Origin: Diatrype stigma
Lineage: Eukaryota; Ascomycota; Sordariomycetes; Xylariales; Diatrypaceae
Assembly: GCA_022225965.2 (NCBI GenBank)
Contig: JAKJXP020000038.1
Coordinates: forward strand, 124,001 to 188,000
Length of the DNA: 64,000 nucleotides
Direction of reading: 5' to 3'
Notes under the pieces: model-generated
What the model saw: only the letters and a program-made list of their open reading frames with translations
Database searches by the model: none
Told to the model about the DNA's origin: nothing
In this document: piece after piece, positions 37,253 through 50,112 of the stretch
How positions within the stretch are numbered: position 1 is the stretch's first letter
Layout: every line of letters begins with the position of its first letter
Position numbers and translations under genes: made by a program

Positions 37253-39930
37253 ATGGGTTCCGACCTCGACAAGATTGCCAAATTGTCGCCCGACGACCAG
37301 CCGCCCAAGCCGTCGTTTCTCTCGCGCCTCGCATCGCCCCTTCGCTCCCGGACACGTAACCTGGCCGATTTCCACATCCGACTGAAAGAACCGCACCGGA
37401 CATACTCCGCCGGCGACCATGTGAAGGGCCACGTGGTGCTCTCTATCATAAAACCAACTCGCATCACACATTTGACTATCGCGCTGCATGGGTATGTGCG
37501 CGCATTCAAGAATGCCGGCGCTGCCGCCCAGCTCGGCCCAGTAAATCCCGCTATCGCGTCCAGCGGCGATGGGGGCCACAGCTTTCGGTACCACGGCAAT
37601 GGGCACGCCTCGTTATTCCAGGACGAGCAGGTCTTGTGTGGAGACGGCAGGCTGAAACCTATGCGATATGAGTTCGAATTTGATCTAATATTTCCCATAA
37701 AGGGGCTCCCCAGCAGCATTGATGTATGCATAGAACCCCTTCAACATGCTTGACGTAGGCAAACGCCTTGCTGATCCACGGCGCGGTCTAGTTCGAACGA
37801 GGTACCATATCCTATATGGTCACGGCCACCCTCACACGTCCAACATCCATAGCCCCGACCATCAGCTGCGAGGCCAAGGTGTCTTTGGTTGAGAAGCTAG
37901 ATATCGGCTTGCTCATTCCTCCCCGAGAGCAAAAAGTCACGATGCAGACGATGCGAAGGCGGGCCAAGCGGAAGAAAGCGATAGCGAAATCAACAAAGTC
38001 GGCACCACTCGTCAAAGTTAGTTCAGTGCCTGCGGAAAATTCGGGGTCTACGTCGGGCAATTCTACGAGGGCGAGCGAGGGTGCAGGCCGAGGCCGTGCC
38101 CATCCCGACGATGCGACGGTGGCCGAGTCCAGTACAGTGGTTATGCCACGCAGCCCAATTCCCAGTGACATCCAAAGCGAGTTCAGCGGGGATAGCGCCG
38201 CCAGCAACAATAGCGGATCGAATAGCGGGAGAGGTGCAGAAGGGAGCGGTGAATCGCTCGCTGGAAGCAAAAAATCCAGCGCGGACGACCGCGAGATCAC
38301 TGCTACGGTGGAGTTGCTGAAAGGGGGTTGCTTGCCAGGAGATCTCCTGCCTGTGAGGATTAGGATCGAGCACAATCGGAGAATGAAAAGTATGCATGGC
38401 ATCATTGTGACCTTCTATCGGCAAGGCCGGGTCGACTATGCGCCACCAGCGCACCTGTTCACGAACATGTCGAAAGAAGAGGCCGCAAAGCTAGAGCGGG
38501 AAGATTACTACCCAAGGTCAAGGACGGGACTAGGAGGCTTATCGTTGTCGTCTGCTGGTTCCTGTAGCGTCTTCCGGAAAGACCTCTCTCAGACTGTTGC
38601 TCCTCTCATTATTGACCCTGCAACTTTAACAGCTAACATCAATACGTCGGTCAGAGTGCCGGAAGACGTGTTCCCAAGCATCAAAGGCGTGCCTGGCGGG
38701 ATGATTAGTTTCCGGTACCATGTGGAGGTCGTTGTTGATCTGGGCGGGAAGCTCGCGGGTCAATCCTCAGGGACGCCCCAACATCTGACCCGAATAGCAT
38801 CCATTAACCTACACGGCTCTAATAGTGGTGCAGTTGTAAGTCCTTACGAAGGGAAGAACATTGGGAGCTGGAACCCCGCTATAGTTGATACGGACCATCT
38901 CCGGCGGGAGAAAGGTGTTATTTCTGTGACATTTGAAGCCATCGTAGGGACTACGGACACCAGTCGGTCAAGAGGGAAGCAAGTTGCTCGACCGGCTCTT
39001 GCAGCGCAGGCTACGTCATCTCGAAACATCCCGCAAGAGCGGGAGGAGCCGGAATACGCTTGGCAGGATGATTACAACGGCGAGGGCGAGTGGAGTGGAC
39101 ACCAAGAGGCAGCGGCACAACAACAATATCACCAGTCCTTGCAAGGTTACTACCCCCCTGTTGTGTCCCCCGAGACGTCATACTACGATTTTCAGGGGGG
39201 CCACGAGCCCCACGCCCCAATATACGTTCCGCCGCCACCGGCGATGCAAGACCCAACCGGGCTCTCGGAAAAAGAGCGCGTGCGCCAAGCAGAGCAGCGG
39301 TTGTTGCCAAGCCAGCCAGCGCAGCAGCCTCCCGAACCCGAAGCGGGCCCCTCCTCCCTCCTCCATCAGCCATCTGCGCCAAGCCCAGATCTCCAACAAA
39401 CGCCACGCCTCGAGGCGCCTGCTCTGGCGCCAGTAGTCCCTGCAGGGCCGTTGGGCGATGACGGCGTGGGGGAGGGGCCCTCGGCCCCGACCTTCGCAGA
39501 TTTGCCCCAGGTCGGCCCTTCGGGCCCCATGGAGGACAAATTGGAGCTAGAGCGTCGCCGCCTCATGGAAGAGGCGAGCGCGCCGCCCGAAGTTCCGGAG
39601 GACTATAATAATAATAATAACAACGACGGCGGCGGGGGCAGCGGCGCTGCCTTTGCGGGCTCGTCAGCGCCCCCGCCGCTGCCGCTCAATGCTACTACGG
39701 CGGGACCCTCTGCGCCCGTCGCGGATGGGTTCGTGGATGCGGATGATGACGGGCCATCTGCACCGGTGCTCGACCACGATGGCGAGCATAACTACCACGG
39801 GACTGCCGCCGCTTACGGACCCCGCGACCCACTCCACTCCATCGCCGGGCCCTCGTCCTCCTCGGCGCCTCCAGCGGGGGCGCACCACCACGTCCACGGC
39901 CACGAACCATTGCCCAGATACGAGCGATGA
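37253..39930 (+). CDS. palF: pH-response regulator PalF / Rim8 (arrestin-like)
   Basis: This arrestin-related adaptor couples the seven-span ambient pH sensor PalH/Rim21 to ESCRT recruitment, leading to PacC/Rim101 activation. Two exons, 37253-37723 and 37792-39930, give 869 residues. The N-terminal arrestin domain begins with RSRTRNLADFHIRLKEPH and YSAGDHVKGHVVLSI; the splice recreates SIDFERGTISYMVTATLTRP. A Ser-rich, basic insert (about 200-310) separates it from the second arrestin domain, which includes SVRVPEDVFPSIKGVPGGMI. The C-terminal third is disordered, Pro/Ser-rich with repeated PSAP-like units (GPSAP, APPEVPEDY). PSAP-type motifs fit the known ESCRT-I connection of this pathway. 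Five PacC-type GCCAAG sites precede the gene, suggesting feedback. Confidence 0.9.
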
Positions 39931-41377
39931 TGATTGATTATACAGTCTTTTTTTCTTTCTTCTTCCTTTTCTTTTTTCTTGGGTGGTACCTTGTCTGGAA
40001 TGGACAGTGTTTGGATATTGTTAGTGCTGGTTCCCCCAACCAGTAAAACGGCTTCCTTCGGGAACGCGCTGTATATGTACATATAAACTCTAACTATATA
40101 TATAAGTTATATATATATCTCGGTTCGATATCTCATCTATCATAACTACGGGTCTACTATGTCGGAGGGAAAATAACGAATGGCATTCATACTGGAAATG
40201 CCTATATCGGGAAGGGAAGAAAGAGCATGAATTTTGTTGTTTGGTCTAGCTCTACCTGGGACGGACGGTATATTTTGGAACGAAAAGGGGGGCGGGGGGT
40301 CATGTAGCGAGCCTCCCCTCGTTAGCTAGGATTGACTATTGGCAACGGAATCGAGAAATGGAATCGAGTCGAATTGCATTGCGCGAAGCTGTACTGAGGT
40401 CAGAACGAAGTGCCTTCATTATGTGCGCTGCTGCTAATGAGTGTACCTAGGGGATCGTTATTGTTTCGATAATATGTGTGCCTTACTTGCTCTTGTGTCC
40501 CTTGTAGTTGCTGTTGCTGCTTCGCATGCCGCTCTATATCTGATCTAGTTACTTGCCCGTCTTGAGGGGCCTCATGAATGCATTCGTACGGCTCGAGAGC
40601 AGGTGAGATAGATGGCTTGTGTCCTAAGTGTGGATAGACTGCACGCATCTTGCCTGTCCCACCGGTCGTTCCTAGAAACAGGAACTCCCAAACCATACGT
40701 TTGTCGCTTGCAAATGTGACGGGCGATGTTCATAATGAGCCAAATAGTGTCTGCCAGGGAGGGCGTAGAAGGACTGACTTCATTGCTCCCCAACTTCTAT
40801 TAGCAAAGGAGAAAGAAAGAAGAGAAAAAAAGAAGAAAAAAAGGCAATATCACCACCGACGCATCACGTACGTTAGCCGGGAGCGTCATCACCCGAAGCA
40901 ATACAGGAGAGCAAGAATTCAAAGCGACGGTGCTCTTGTCGCATATGACCAGTGATCTAGATAGGTGAGAGTAGCGATATACTAACCCACCGATATGGTC
41001 TGCCAACCAAGAAGAAAAGAAAAGGGAGGGGAACTGGGAAAAGAATCTTTCAATCACGTTCACTCGGGTGATATACTGGAACTACTTTATTTACATGACA
41101 AGACAAACTCCTTCCTCACGTATTGCTCATTCCATCTTTTCATAATTCATAGAGATTTTTGGCGTATAGTAGGTATATTGAACCACTAAATCTGTCTAGC
41201 TGGCTGGCTGGCTGGCTGGCTAACTAACCGACTCGACTCACCCACTGACAACCTAAGCCGTCACCAGACGGAAAATCCAAACATCCGTCTCATCCCATTC
41301 GTTCAGCATATGGCTGGCTGGCTATCATCAAACGCAGTCTGTTCGTATCACACAAAATAAACGCATGCAAAACCGGA
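39931..41377. other. Convergent spacer palF / PEX5
   Basis: About 1.45 kb. It contains an AT run at 40096-40122, a purine-rich tract at 40806-40850 and a (CTGG)n run at 41202-41220. Two overlapping minus-strand frames at 40400-40793 have a coding-like look, but they do not join by a plausible intron and match nothing I know. Confidence 0.5.
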
Positions 41378-43400
41378 TCAGAACTCGACATCCCCGCGGA
41401 AGATCTCCGGGTCGACGCCGGCCACGACCTTGTCCGCGAGGTCGCGGCGGCCCATCTGGGCGAACACGCGGCGGAGGGTGTCGTAGAGGTTCGTGCTCTG
41501 GTTCTGGGCCGTCATGGCGTCGAGCTGGGCATCCGACACGGACCCGGGTCCGGCGCTGCCGCCCAGCAGCTCGCGGGCGCGCTCGCGGCCCTCTCGCTCG
41601 ACGGACTTGTGCATACCAAGGGCGGCGAGCAGGTGGCCGGCGGCCTGGTCGTGGCAGCCCATGTTGATACAGGAGACGCCGAGGTTGTAGCGGGCGCGAA
41701 CAAAGTTGGGGCGCAGGGTGAGGGCCTTCTCGTAGGCGGCGATGGCATCCTCGCTACGGCCGCTGTTGGCCAGCGTGGCACCCAGCCGGTTCCAGAGCAG
41801 GTGAACCTGGTTGTGGCGGTTGGACGCGCCCAGCTCTGACGACGCTAGTGCCGCCGAGAAGCAGTCTACCGCCTTGTCGTACTCCTCGGCCCCGTAGAAC
41901 AGCACCCCCAACCCCACCTGCACGTCCGGGTCCATGTGCTCGCCGTCCGGGCTGAGCCGCGCCGCGCCGATGAAGAGCTGCGTCACCCTCTCGTGCAGCT
42001 GGTGCCGCTCCGTGAAGCCCAGCTCGTTCGGCGCCGACACGTCCGCCGGCGCGATGATGGACGGGTACCGGATCGAGAGCCACCGCTCCAGCGTCCGGTA
42101 CGCCGTGCTGTCATAGCCCTCGTTCGTGTACGACACCGCCAGGGTCATGAGTGCCGGGGCGTTGTTGGGGTCCAATTTCCGTGCCTGCTCCAGGGCCCGA
42201 ATCGCCGCCGTCTCCTTCTCGTTCTGCGCCTGTGCTGTTCCGAGCTGCACCCAGGCTTCGATGTGCGAGGGATCCTTTTGCACCGCCGCCTCGAATGCCA
42301 GGGCTGCCAACGAGAGGTTGCCACCTTCGTCGACGATGCGCATACCCTCGTCAAATGGATTCTGGGTGTCCTTGAAAAGGTTCTCCTCCTCGAAAAGATA
42401 CTCGTCGACGGTGGGATCCCCAAGGAGTCGGTTGCTGCTCAAACCGTCCCAGTTCATGCCACTCGCCCAATTAGGGTCGTCTAGCTGGTCGATCCACTCC
42501 TCCTCATCCAAAGTCTCCTTGGCGGCGGCCTTCTCGGCTTGGATACCCTTCCATATTGACTCGAAATCGCCGAACTCGTTGGTCTCCGACTCTAAGACCT
42601 TCTCGTCCAGCTGGTTCAGCTCCCTTTCCATTGCCTGGGCCTCGTCCTGCTCAGTCGCCTGCGTATCCTGTAGCTCCAGCTGCTTGAACTGTTCCTCCCA
42701 TTGTTGGTCGTCAAGCTCGACTAGTTTTCCTTTCCCCTTTCCTTGATCCATAGCTTCTAACGGTGGTTGTTGGTGTTGCGCCGGGTGGTACATGGGGCTG
42801 TTGTACATGCCGCTCATTCCGTAGCCCATGCCCATGTTGCCCATCCGACTCATCCCCATCATAGGGCGTTGGTACGACATGGAGGATGGCATGGGGCTTG
42901 ACCGTGACGAGTTCGCTTGGTTGTTCATTTGCTGGAACTTGGCGAAGTCCTCTGGGCTGAACTGCGTACCAGGAGGTGCGTTGAAGGCCGACTCCATGGC
43001 GGCTTGCGGGGTGCTCTGGAATTCGGTTGCCCAAGCCGGCGAGGCCGAGTTCGCTCGTAGGTGTACGCCTTGTGAAGGGGAATCTACTCGGAGCTGGTTC
43101 ATGTTCTCGAGCGGCATATTCGGTAACTGTCCATTTTGCTGCACGAATCCGTTCATCATCTAGCGAAGCCTAGTTAGTAACCCGTGCCCGTGAGGTACAT
43201 GAGGCAAGTGTAGGCATGATTTCGCTCACCTCGTCTTGAGGGCCATGCTGTCCGACGCTTCGGAAGCCGCCCATGCTGCCCTGGGGCCCGCCATTCACCA
43301 TGCGATCCCGCTGTAGGCTACGGTCGTCCTGGGTGTGCTTTGCGAGCTGGCTGAGCGGGTTGCCCGCCGTCGAACACTCTGGACCTCCCATGAACGACAT
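41378..43400 (-). CDS. PEX5: Peroxisomal targeting signal 1 receptor Pex5
   Basis: This cycling cytosolic receptor imports PTS1 (SKL-type) proteins into peroxisomes. Minus-strand exons 43230-43400 and 41378-43159 give 650 residues. The N-terminus MSFMGGPECSTAGNPL carries the conserved Cys (residue 9) that is mono-ubiquitinated for recycling. WxxxF-type motifs for Pex14/Pex13 binding are visible at about W100 (WATEF) and W211 (WEEQF). The middle is rich in Met/Gly/Gln. The C-terminal half holds the seven-TPR ligand-binding domain, for example AWVQLGTAQAQNEKETAAIRAL and the LWNRLGATLANSGRSEDAIAAY repeat. The start was chosen because exon 1 supplies the conserved Cys segment and its donor is in phase. 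Length and domains are complete. Confidence 0.96.
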
Positions 43401-44717
43401 GATGGCGGTGTAGTGTCTGAACACGCAGGCGAGTATGAGTATGCCTAGATACAAAACCCAGGCGAAGGTGGCAAAGTTAAGTCCTGGCTGGAGGGTTGTC
43501 GCCAATAGCAGGCGTGGCAATAGGTAGTCAAATAGCGATGTAGCGCTGCGGCGGTTGTTTGGCTGAATGAGAGAACAAGTGCACTGCGGCTTCAGGTTCC
43601 TGGTGAAGCTGAAGGGGGAAGGCAGCGAAAAGTGACTGTTTGCAGTGTGTTTGCAGTGGTGAATGTGTGTGTTGTTGTTTGGAGGAATTCGGTATCAGAT
43701 GCTAAGGTACCTACAGCTACTCCAAACCGGAGATAGCAATTAGGTAATCAGGTAATCTTGCTGTCTGAAGGACGTTCGGGTTCCAGTTACCTAAAAGATG
43801 CCTTAGGTTAGGTAAGTTGGTTACATAAAAGCACTTACATAAATAGTAGAAGTATTGATTTGTATGTACAATACGAACAGTAGGAACCCAATGGCGGTTA
43901 CCGGACAGAGGTAAGTACATAAGGTACAATGCCTCTTACGAACCTAACGTGGGGTTACCGGCAAAGTGCCCATGCGCGCCCCACTAAAAAGACAGACGTA
44001 CCGAGGGACCGAGATCTTAGTCGAAACCTTCCGCGAATGCGCTTGCAAAGTCCGACGCCCCGCCGAGAACCAAAAGAAAACGGAAGAAAAATCTAGTGAA
44101 AAATTATCAAGAGGCGAGGAAGACAAAAAGACAGAAAGAAGAAGACGAAAGACAAGAAAAACCCCCCATTGGATATTAGGAAAATATAAAGTGAAAAAAT
44201 GAAAAACAAAATCAAAGAGAAAATAAAAAAATAAAAAAGGGGGTACATGGGCTAGAAAGACAATGCCAAAGTTATCGTCGTATTGTTCACCTGGCAAAAG
44301 AATAACGCAGAATCGTAAACTCATTCTATTCCATACTTTCGAGTAGGTAGACAGTAGTCATGAAGAATCTGAAGGGAGGAGAGAACATCAAATGGTTCGT
44401 GCCGACGCCGAACCTCATTATCTGGCTATTTTACACTTGCATAACTGTACATTTAAAGTCCACCGACATACCTGCGCTTTTGGACCCCAATATACGTTGA
44501 ATGACGCCGGCCAGTTCCATACAATCCAGGTGCTAGCCTGTCTAAAGCGCCCATATTGCCCTGTTTTCCTCTCAGCACACGTAAAATAGTTAAGTCGTCG
44601 TCGCAGACCACAAGGGAAAGGCCCTTTTCGGCCTGCCCCGATACATCGTAGAGACTACGGCCTGTTGCCCACTTCATGCTCTAATACATCTGGCCGGGCA
44701 GCCGTCTTCGCGCCTCT
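43401..44717. other. PEX5 upstream region and RRM-gene 3' flank
   Basis: About 1.3 kb. A long purine-rich tract on the plus strand (44070-44240), which is C/T-rich on the transcribed minus sense, gives a Lys/Arg/Glu-only open frame that I regard as compositional. No other gene is seen. Confidence 0.55.
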
Positions 44718-45750
44718 TTAAAAGTCCGGCCGTCTCGGGCCACGATCGTTGCGATCGCCGCGGTCGCCGCGGTCGTTGCGCTCGACGCGGTCACGCTTCG
44801 GCTGCGTGTAGTCGACACGCAGCTGGCGACCACCCAGGCTGTGGGCCGAGAGCTTCTCGTAAGCCTTGGTGGCGCTCGCCTGGTCGCCGAAGTCGGCGTG
44901 CGCGAAACCACGCGGCCAGCCCGTCTGGCGGTCGACCGCGACCCGGACATCAGTGACGCCGTCTAAGCTCTTGAACAGGTCGTTGAGGTCTGTGTCCGAG
45001 GTCTCATAAGGGATGTTTCCGATGTAAAGCGACAGAGAGGGGGGCTTCGGCTCGCTCCGGTCGACCCTGTTGGCAGGGCCGGTTGACTTCCGGTGCTGCA
45101 CGTTGATGCGCCGACCGTGCCAGAACGTGTTGTCCGTGGCGGCGACAGCCTTGTCCGCGGCCTCCTTGGTGGTGAAAATAACGAATCCGAACCTTTGCGC
45201 GACTGTTAGCAGTTGAATCAGGGCAAAGACACCGGGACCAATTGGAAGCACTCGGGTGAAGGTAAACTAGCTATGCCGGACTGTATCACGTACCCTCTGC
45301 TCAGACCACGGCCATCCCGTCCAATGTTGATAGACTTGATCTCTCCATATTGGCTGTAGGCCTCTCGCAGGTGCAGGTCCGTTGCGTCAAAGGTCATGTT
45401 GCTGACGAAGATACCATGCTGGTCCCCGTCTTCAGCGGCGGGGTTAGCAGACTCCATAGCCTGCTCGAAGAGGCTGTCATCCCGGGCTCTCGCAGTCTGG
45501 GAGAAAAACCGAGCCAGAGGTAGGGTTGCGGCAGGGCGAATGTTGGCCTTGCTAAGTTGGATAGCGAAGGAGGCAACCTGCTGGCGGGGGACAGCGACAG
45601 CCCTGGAGGAGCTGGACGCTGCTCTAAGAGCGGCACGACGAACAGAATACCTAGATAGATAAGCTACGGATCAATTGGGGGGTTGTTTGGGAACAGAGGC
45701 TGCAGAGAAGCCTGCAGAGAAGCCTGTAGAGAAGCTCTTGGAACTTACAT
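44718..45750 (-). CDS. Mitochondrial-type RNA-binding protein with two RRMs
   Basis: A two-RRM protein of 277 residues, with exons 45749-45750, 45294-45650 and 44718-45192 on the minus strand. The start codon itself is split: AT ends the first exon and the G comes from the next, giving MYSVRRAALRAASSSSRAVAV, a clear mitochondrial presequence with a likely processing region around LARFFSQTAR. RRM1 (about residues 75-155) has IFVSNMTFDATDLHLREAY and, after the splice, FGFVIF. RRM2 (about 165-245) has LYIGNIPYETSDTDLNDLF and the RGFAHADF motif. The tail is Arg/Asp/Gly-rich (RNDRGDRGDRNDRG). It probably acts in mitochondrial RNA processing or stability; the target is not inferable. Two CACGTG boxes lie 280-400 bp upstream. 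Confidence 0.85.
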
Positions 45751-47406
45751 CTTGATTGACTGATATGCTGATCGAGATGCTGAATGGGAAATGCTCGAGG
45801 TGTTGAAGATGGATAAAAAAATTCAAAGGTATAAAGATAGCTTTGAGTGTGAGGAAGGCAACCCACTGCTGAGAAAATTTTGGCCGATAAGTAGTAGATG
45901 TGGGTTTACACCACTTGCGATTACCGATAAGTGATAACACCGAACCTTAGTGGTGGGTGAGGGAGTGAGAAGTACTTCGTATTGTACACCTTCGGTCTAG
46001 AGCGCCAGACTCTGGAGCGCTAGGGCACGTGCAGGGGCTAAAACGTGCGGAACCGCGATCACTTAAAAAAAATTGACTGGCGCTAGTTAATCCGGAGAGC
46101 CAGTCCATCCCACTTCTGAGGTTGTCATTGGCCAAATACCTAGGTACACGTGATTTACGGGTCTAGTTACCACTGTTAGATACTACCTAACGTTACTATA
46201 GTCTAGCAATTAAAAAAAATACATACCATTGTGCTGTCTGATGGTACATACGGAGTATAGGTAGAGTATAACGGTCCTTGGAGGCATGAATTGGGCAACT
46301 GCAGATGTTTGGTATTCATGCTGGTATCTTTTTCGTGCCTGTGTTTGCTTCCAATTTAGAACCTTAGGTAAAGGTAGGTAGGTACAAGACATCTAACCGG
46401 GCAAGTGGTTCGCTGACAAACAACCCGTACAACCGAACCCGTACCTACATGTAGGTAGGTACAGAGCGGAGTGATCGTTGCAATAATGCAGCTACCTATT
46501 ATAACGGGGACATTGGCTAGGTCCCAAGGTGAATATAACCTCTCTCACTTAGAGCAACGCACACACACACACACACACACACACGGCTTAGGTCACATGG
46601 AGAAGTGCAGTGTGTAGGCAAGACTTGATGATAGGTATCCCAGAAGCTCTACCACGCATTGCTATAGTCAATCAATCGCCTTCATGCGCTCTGCACTGCG
46701 TAGTAAGCATCAAGTTCTCGGCCCCCCTCCCTCCACAACCGTATATCTATCGATGACAGCGAGCCAGCTTGCTCTGACCACAAACCCATGGCATACATCC
46801 AAGAATCAGATAACAGTTCGGGTATATATAGGTGCGCGCCCAGAAACCCCCCATAATGACAAGGAAAGAAAATTAGGTCGTAGAGCAGCTACGAGTGAGG
46901 TCCAAGTTGTGAAAAACTGCCATCACCCCGAGCCACGTCAAGTCATCGATGCAGTTGTCTATCATCCTCGCCCCAAGATATCCCCCAATCTCTCCCAGGT
47001 CCCCCTTTTAAAACACAAACCAAACACGTACGTTTTTTTAGCCCCAATCCACGGGCACCAGCCATTAGACCGACATGTCGAACCGGTACCTTCAGCTCCC
47101 TTGGGTCCCCTATAAGCCAGTTGTCAAGTCGTAAAACCTCCAGTGTTCGCAGAACGCCGAAAAAGTCGATAGTAGTCCTAATCCAACACATCACCTCAGC
47201 ACACAGAGCCTATATGTGAGGTTGGGCACCACGGCAATGGCAACGCCGTGCTTGTTCTGCCGAGGCCAGCACTGTCGGTCCGGATGCGAGGCTATATTAC
47301 GTGAAAGGGGTATCAGGTATGATTTCAACAGGTTGTTGTTAAAGTCCTCGCACCAGTACAACAAATGAGTACAAAGGAAATAGTCGCAGGCTCTTCGTGG
47401 TAACCT
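45751..47406. other. Spacer between bHLH gene and RRM gene
   Basis: About 1.65 kb. It holds the RRM gene promoter with CACGTG at 46026-46031 and 46147-46152, a TACCTAGGTA-type motif near 46138, a TACTTCGTA motif near 45972, and an (AC)12 run at 46561-46584. No further gene is recognised. Confidence 0.55.
46561..46584 (+). repeat. (AC)12 microsatellite
   Basis: A perfect dinucleotide run in non-coding DNA. Confidence 0.97.
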
Positions 47407-48955
47407 TTAGAAACGGTCTTGCCGGAATCCATTTGGTCGCTCTTCGTACTGAACCCCCGTCATCGATTCGGGCGCATTCGGAAGGTTGCCGCTCAGAGAG
47501 CGTAAAGGCGGCAGTTCCGGGCGCTGGGGCTGTGCTCTGCCATATGGATCCTGCGAGTACGTATCCGCCGCGGCATGAGGGGGCACTGCGTGGTTGGTCT
47601 GGGGTTGCGCTGCCGCCATACCATTGCGTAGCTGCGCATTTTCAACGCGCATCCTCTCTAGTTCCCGGCGGAGGAGCTCGGCTTCCTGCATAGAGCCTTG
47701 GTAATGACCTGAAAGTTGCTTGATGGTGTCTTGCTGTCGTTGGTGCTCCGAGATAGCTAGTGACAGGTTAGCACGCCAATTTCTAACAGAGGGCAAGGTC
47801 TGAGCGTCGTACCCTTAGTCAGAATTTCCCACTTAGAGGCCTTGGACCCCCGCTCTTGTGGCATCAAATCACGGAGCTGTTCAAACAATTCTTTCATCTC
47901 AGTCCTTCTCCTGCGCTCTGCTAGCTTGTGGCTCACGCGAAGCTCTGGCGTCCTACTGTACGGTTGAGCGCCACTAGGCGGGCTAGACTCTTCACTGTGT
48001 ATATCCGAGAGCTGCTTGTGTTGCAGGGTGTGATGATGGACATGGACTGGTGGGTATTCGCCCGAGACATTCGATAGACGCTGGTAGTCTGGCCCGAGAC
48101 CATCATCCAGCCGCCGCTGTCCAGGCGGCAATCGCGACTCGGCGGTATATTGACTGCTAGCAATGGAATCCGTCACGCTACTCCGCCTCGAATCAAAGAA
48201 GCTGTGCTCAGCCGCCGACGACACTCTCTGTATCTCTTCCTCCGGGAAAGCCCAGGCTTGACCTTTGGTAGGTTCCGCGGCCCTGGCAATGTTGCTTGTG
48301 GCGGGTCCCGTAATAGCAGGAGCTGTTCTAGCCGCCTTGCTCTGCCCCTCCGGCGTCCGTTCCACGTTTGGCTGGTAGCCGTTCGATATCCGGTGCGCCG
48401 CCAGTTGATCCATAGTCGAGCGGGGGTTCCGTTGTTGCGCCAGACTGCCCTGTATGGATGTTGTAGAGTGGTTTTGACTTGCGTAAGGCGAATTGCCCAG
48501 TTTCATCTCGCCAAACCCCTGGTTAATCCTACTATCAACACTTTCCCGACGCGATTCCCTCCCGGCTGCCGAATCCAACGATTGGGGGCGATCGAAGCGA
48601 CTTCCACCAGGTGACGCTGGTGAGACCATCGAAGCGACGCTCATGTTGCTTACGGGCGATATCAAGGGCAGCGGGACTAGGTTTGTCGTGGTCGGTGAGG
48701 GCGTCTTGTCGTTCACCGAGGGATAGACGTTGATCCCTATGCCTGAAGCGGCGGATGTGTCTAGCAATTCAGATGTGAGCATATGATATCATCTGTATGG
48801 GCGGCCAGCTATATAGCCAAAGATAACATACGTTTACTTGAAGCATCCGTACTCGAATAGTAGGCCGAGTCTCGGTGGTCGTCAGGTGCGTTGAGAACCG
48901 TCGCTAACCCCGCGGGCAGCTTCTGGACGATATGCGGCTGGTTTTCATTCGCCAT
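47407..48955 (-). CDS. bHLH transcription factor
   Basis: A fungal basic helix-loop-helix regulator of 473 residues. Minus-strand exons are 48832-48955, 47813-48760 and 47407-47756. The N-terminal 300 residues are Ser/Pro-rich and disordered. The bHLH domain at about 310-370 reads RVSHKLAERRRRTEMKEL, EQLRDLMPQERG, then SKWEILTKAISEHQR; the second intron cuts helix 2 after the Lys of LTK and the splice restores KAISEH. The basic region has the His-Glu-Arg arrangement (H, E at +4, R at +8) that specifies CACGTG. A Gln/Arg-rich coiled coil follows helix 2 (QEAELLRRELERMRVENAQL), perhaps a leucine-zipper extension. The start MANENQPHIVQKLP is the first in-frame ATG. I cannot tell which characterised Aspergillus or Neurospora factor is its ortholog. 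Confidence 0.88.
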
Positions 48956-49673
48956 TTTGGAACTTGGATTCTAGGAACAAAGACTATCTCGACAACGGGA
49001 CTGGTTCGAGAAGAGCTGAAGGCGTGCTGGGCGCTAGAATATGCTGAAGAAAGCTCATAGACGCAATAACTATTGGAATTTACAGTAGTGAAACCTCCTA
49101 AGGCGAGGATCTAATAACAAGACTTCAAACGTGAACATTCAAACAGGTGGGGATCTTGATGACATTAGTGCTGAGCATCCAATTGCACCTGGGCGCAACC
49201 GGTTACACACAACCTTGAGGTTATCTAGAGGGAGGACGGAGGCTTTGACGTGAGATCCGGTGGTGGTAGCGCGGTGGTGAGGATTAACAGTACAGGATAG
49301 GTGGTGTAGGTATAGGTATAAGTATAAGTATAGTATGTAAGCTTTGGCTTGTAGGAATGGGAGCCTCAATACAACGAGAGCATGAAAATAGATTATGTTA
49401 AGAAGAAGAACTTTGTGTAAGAGAGTGTAGCCGTGCGAGGTAGCCCGGGCCCTAGACTACCGGCAATGGAGAGTGTAGGTAGTCGAGTCGGGCAGTCGGG
49501 CAGTCAGGCAGGCAGGTAGACAGGCAGCAGGTAGGCAGGTAGGTAGAGCTCGCAGAGGTAGCGTGAGAAGGAAGACTCAAGTCTATGGTTGCAGTGAAGA
49601 CTTATTTTGCTGGGATGAGTGAGGGACGGGAAGGAGAGGCAAGGAGAGGTGCAGTCATATGGATGAGAGTGAC

Positions 49674-49697
49674 CAGTGTCCAGTGTCCAGTGTCCAG
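49674..49697 (+). repeat. CAGTGTC tandem repeat
   Basis: Three perfect 7-base copies plus a partial fourth. Confidence 0.9.
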
Positions 49698-50080
49698 TTG
49701 GATTCTGGAGTGAGGGATCCCCGGATTGGACCGCTGGGGGTGTTCTCTACCCAGGTCTCTGCCCAGGTCCCTAAATCACAGGCTCCCAGTACGTACTGCC
49801 CTGAGTCCCTGGCCACCTACAGACATACATGTACTGAGCTGCATGTATTGTACATTCTACATAGGAGTTATGTAGGGGCCACAAGGGAAACGGCAGGTGG
49901 AAAAACTGCTGCATTAGCAGGATGTATGTACCTGGGCCCCACGAGGACGAGGAGGGAGATCTAACCTGGAATACATTAGTGAGGTGGTAACCATACAGCC
50001 ATACATAGAGGCATCCATACTGACAGCAACCTGCACGCCTACATATACCGGCCTACCTACTACACATGTGAGTACTACGA

Positions 50081-50112
50081 GCCTACACGCCTACACGCCT
50101 ACACGCCTACAC
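50081..50112 (+). repeat. GCCTACAC tandem repeat
   Basis: Four 8-base copies (the last one ends CAC), in non-coding DNA. Confidence 0.9.

Noticed and set aside
40400..40793. Two overlapping minus-strand frames between palF and PEX5
   Set aside because: They look mildly coding-like and sit below a C/T-rich tract. The only intron that would join them is about 28 nt, and I recognise no motif.
43966..44202. 78-codon Lys/Arg/Glu-rich frame
   Set aside because: It follows a purine-rich tract in the PEX5 promoter side; the composition explains the open frame.
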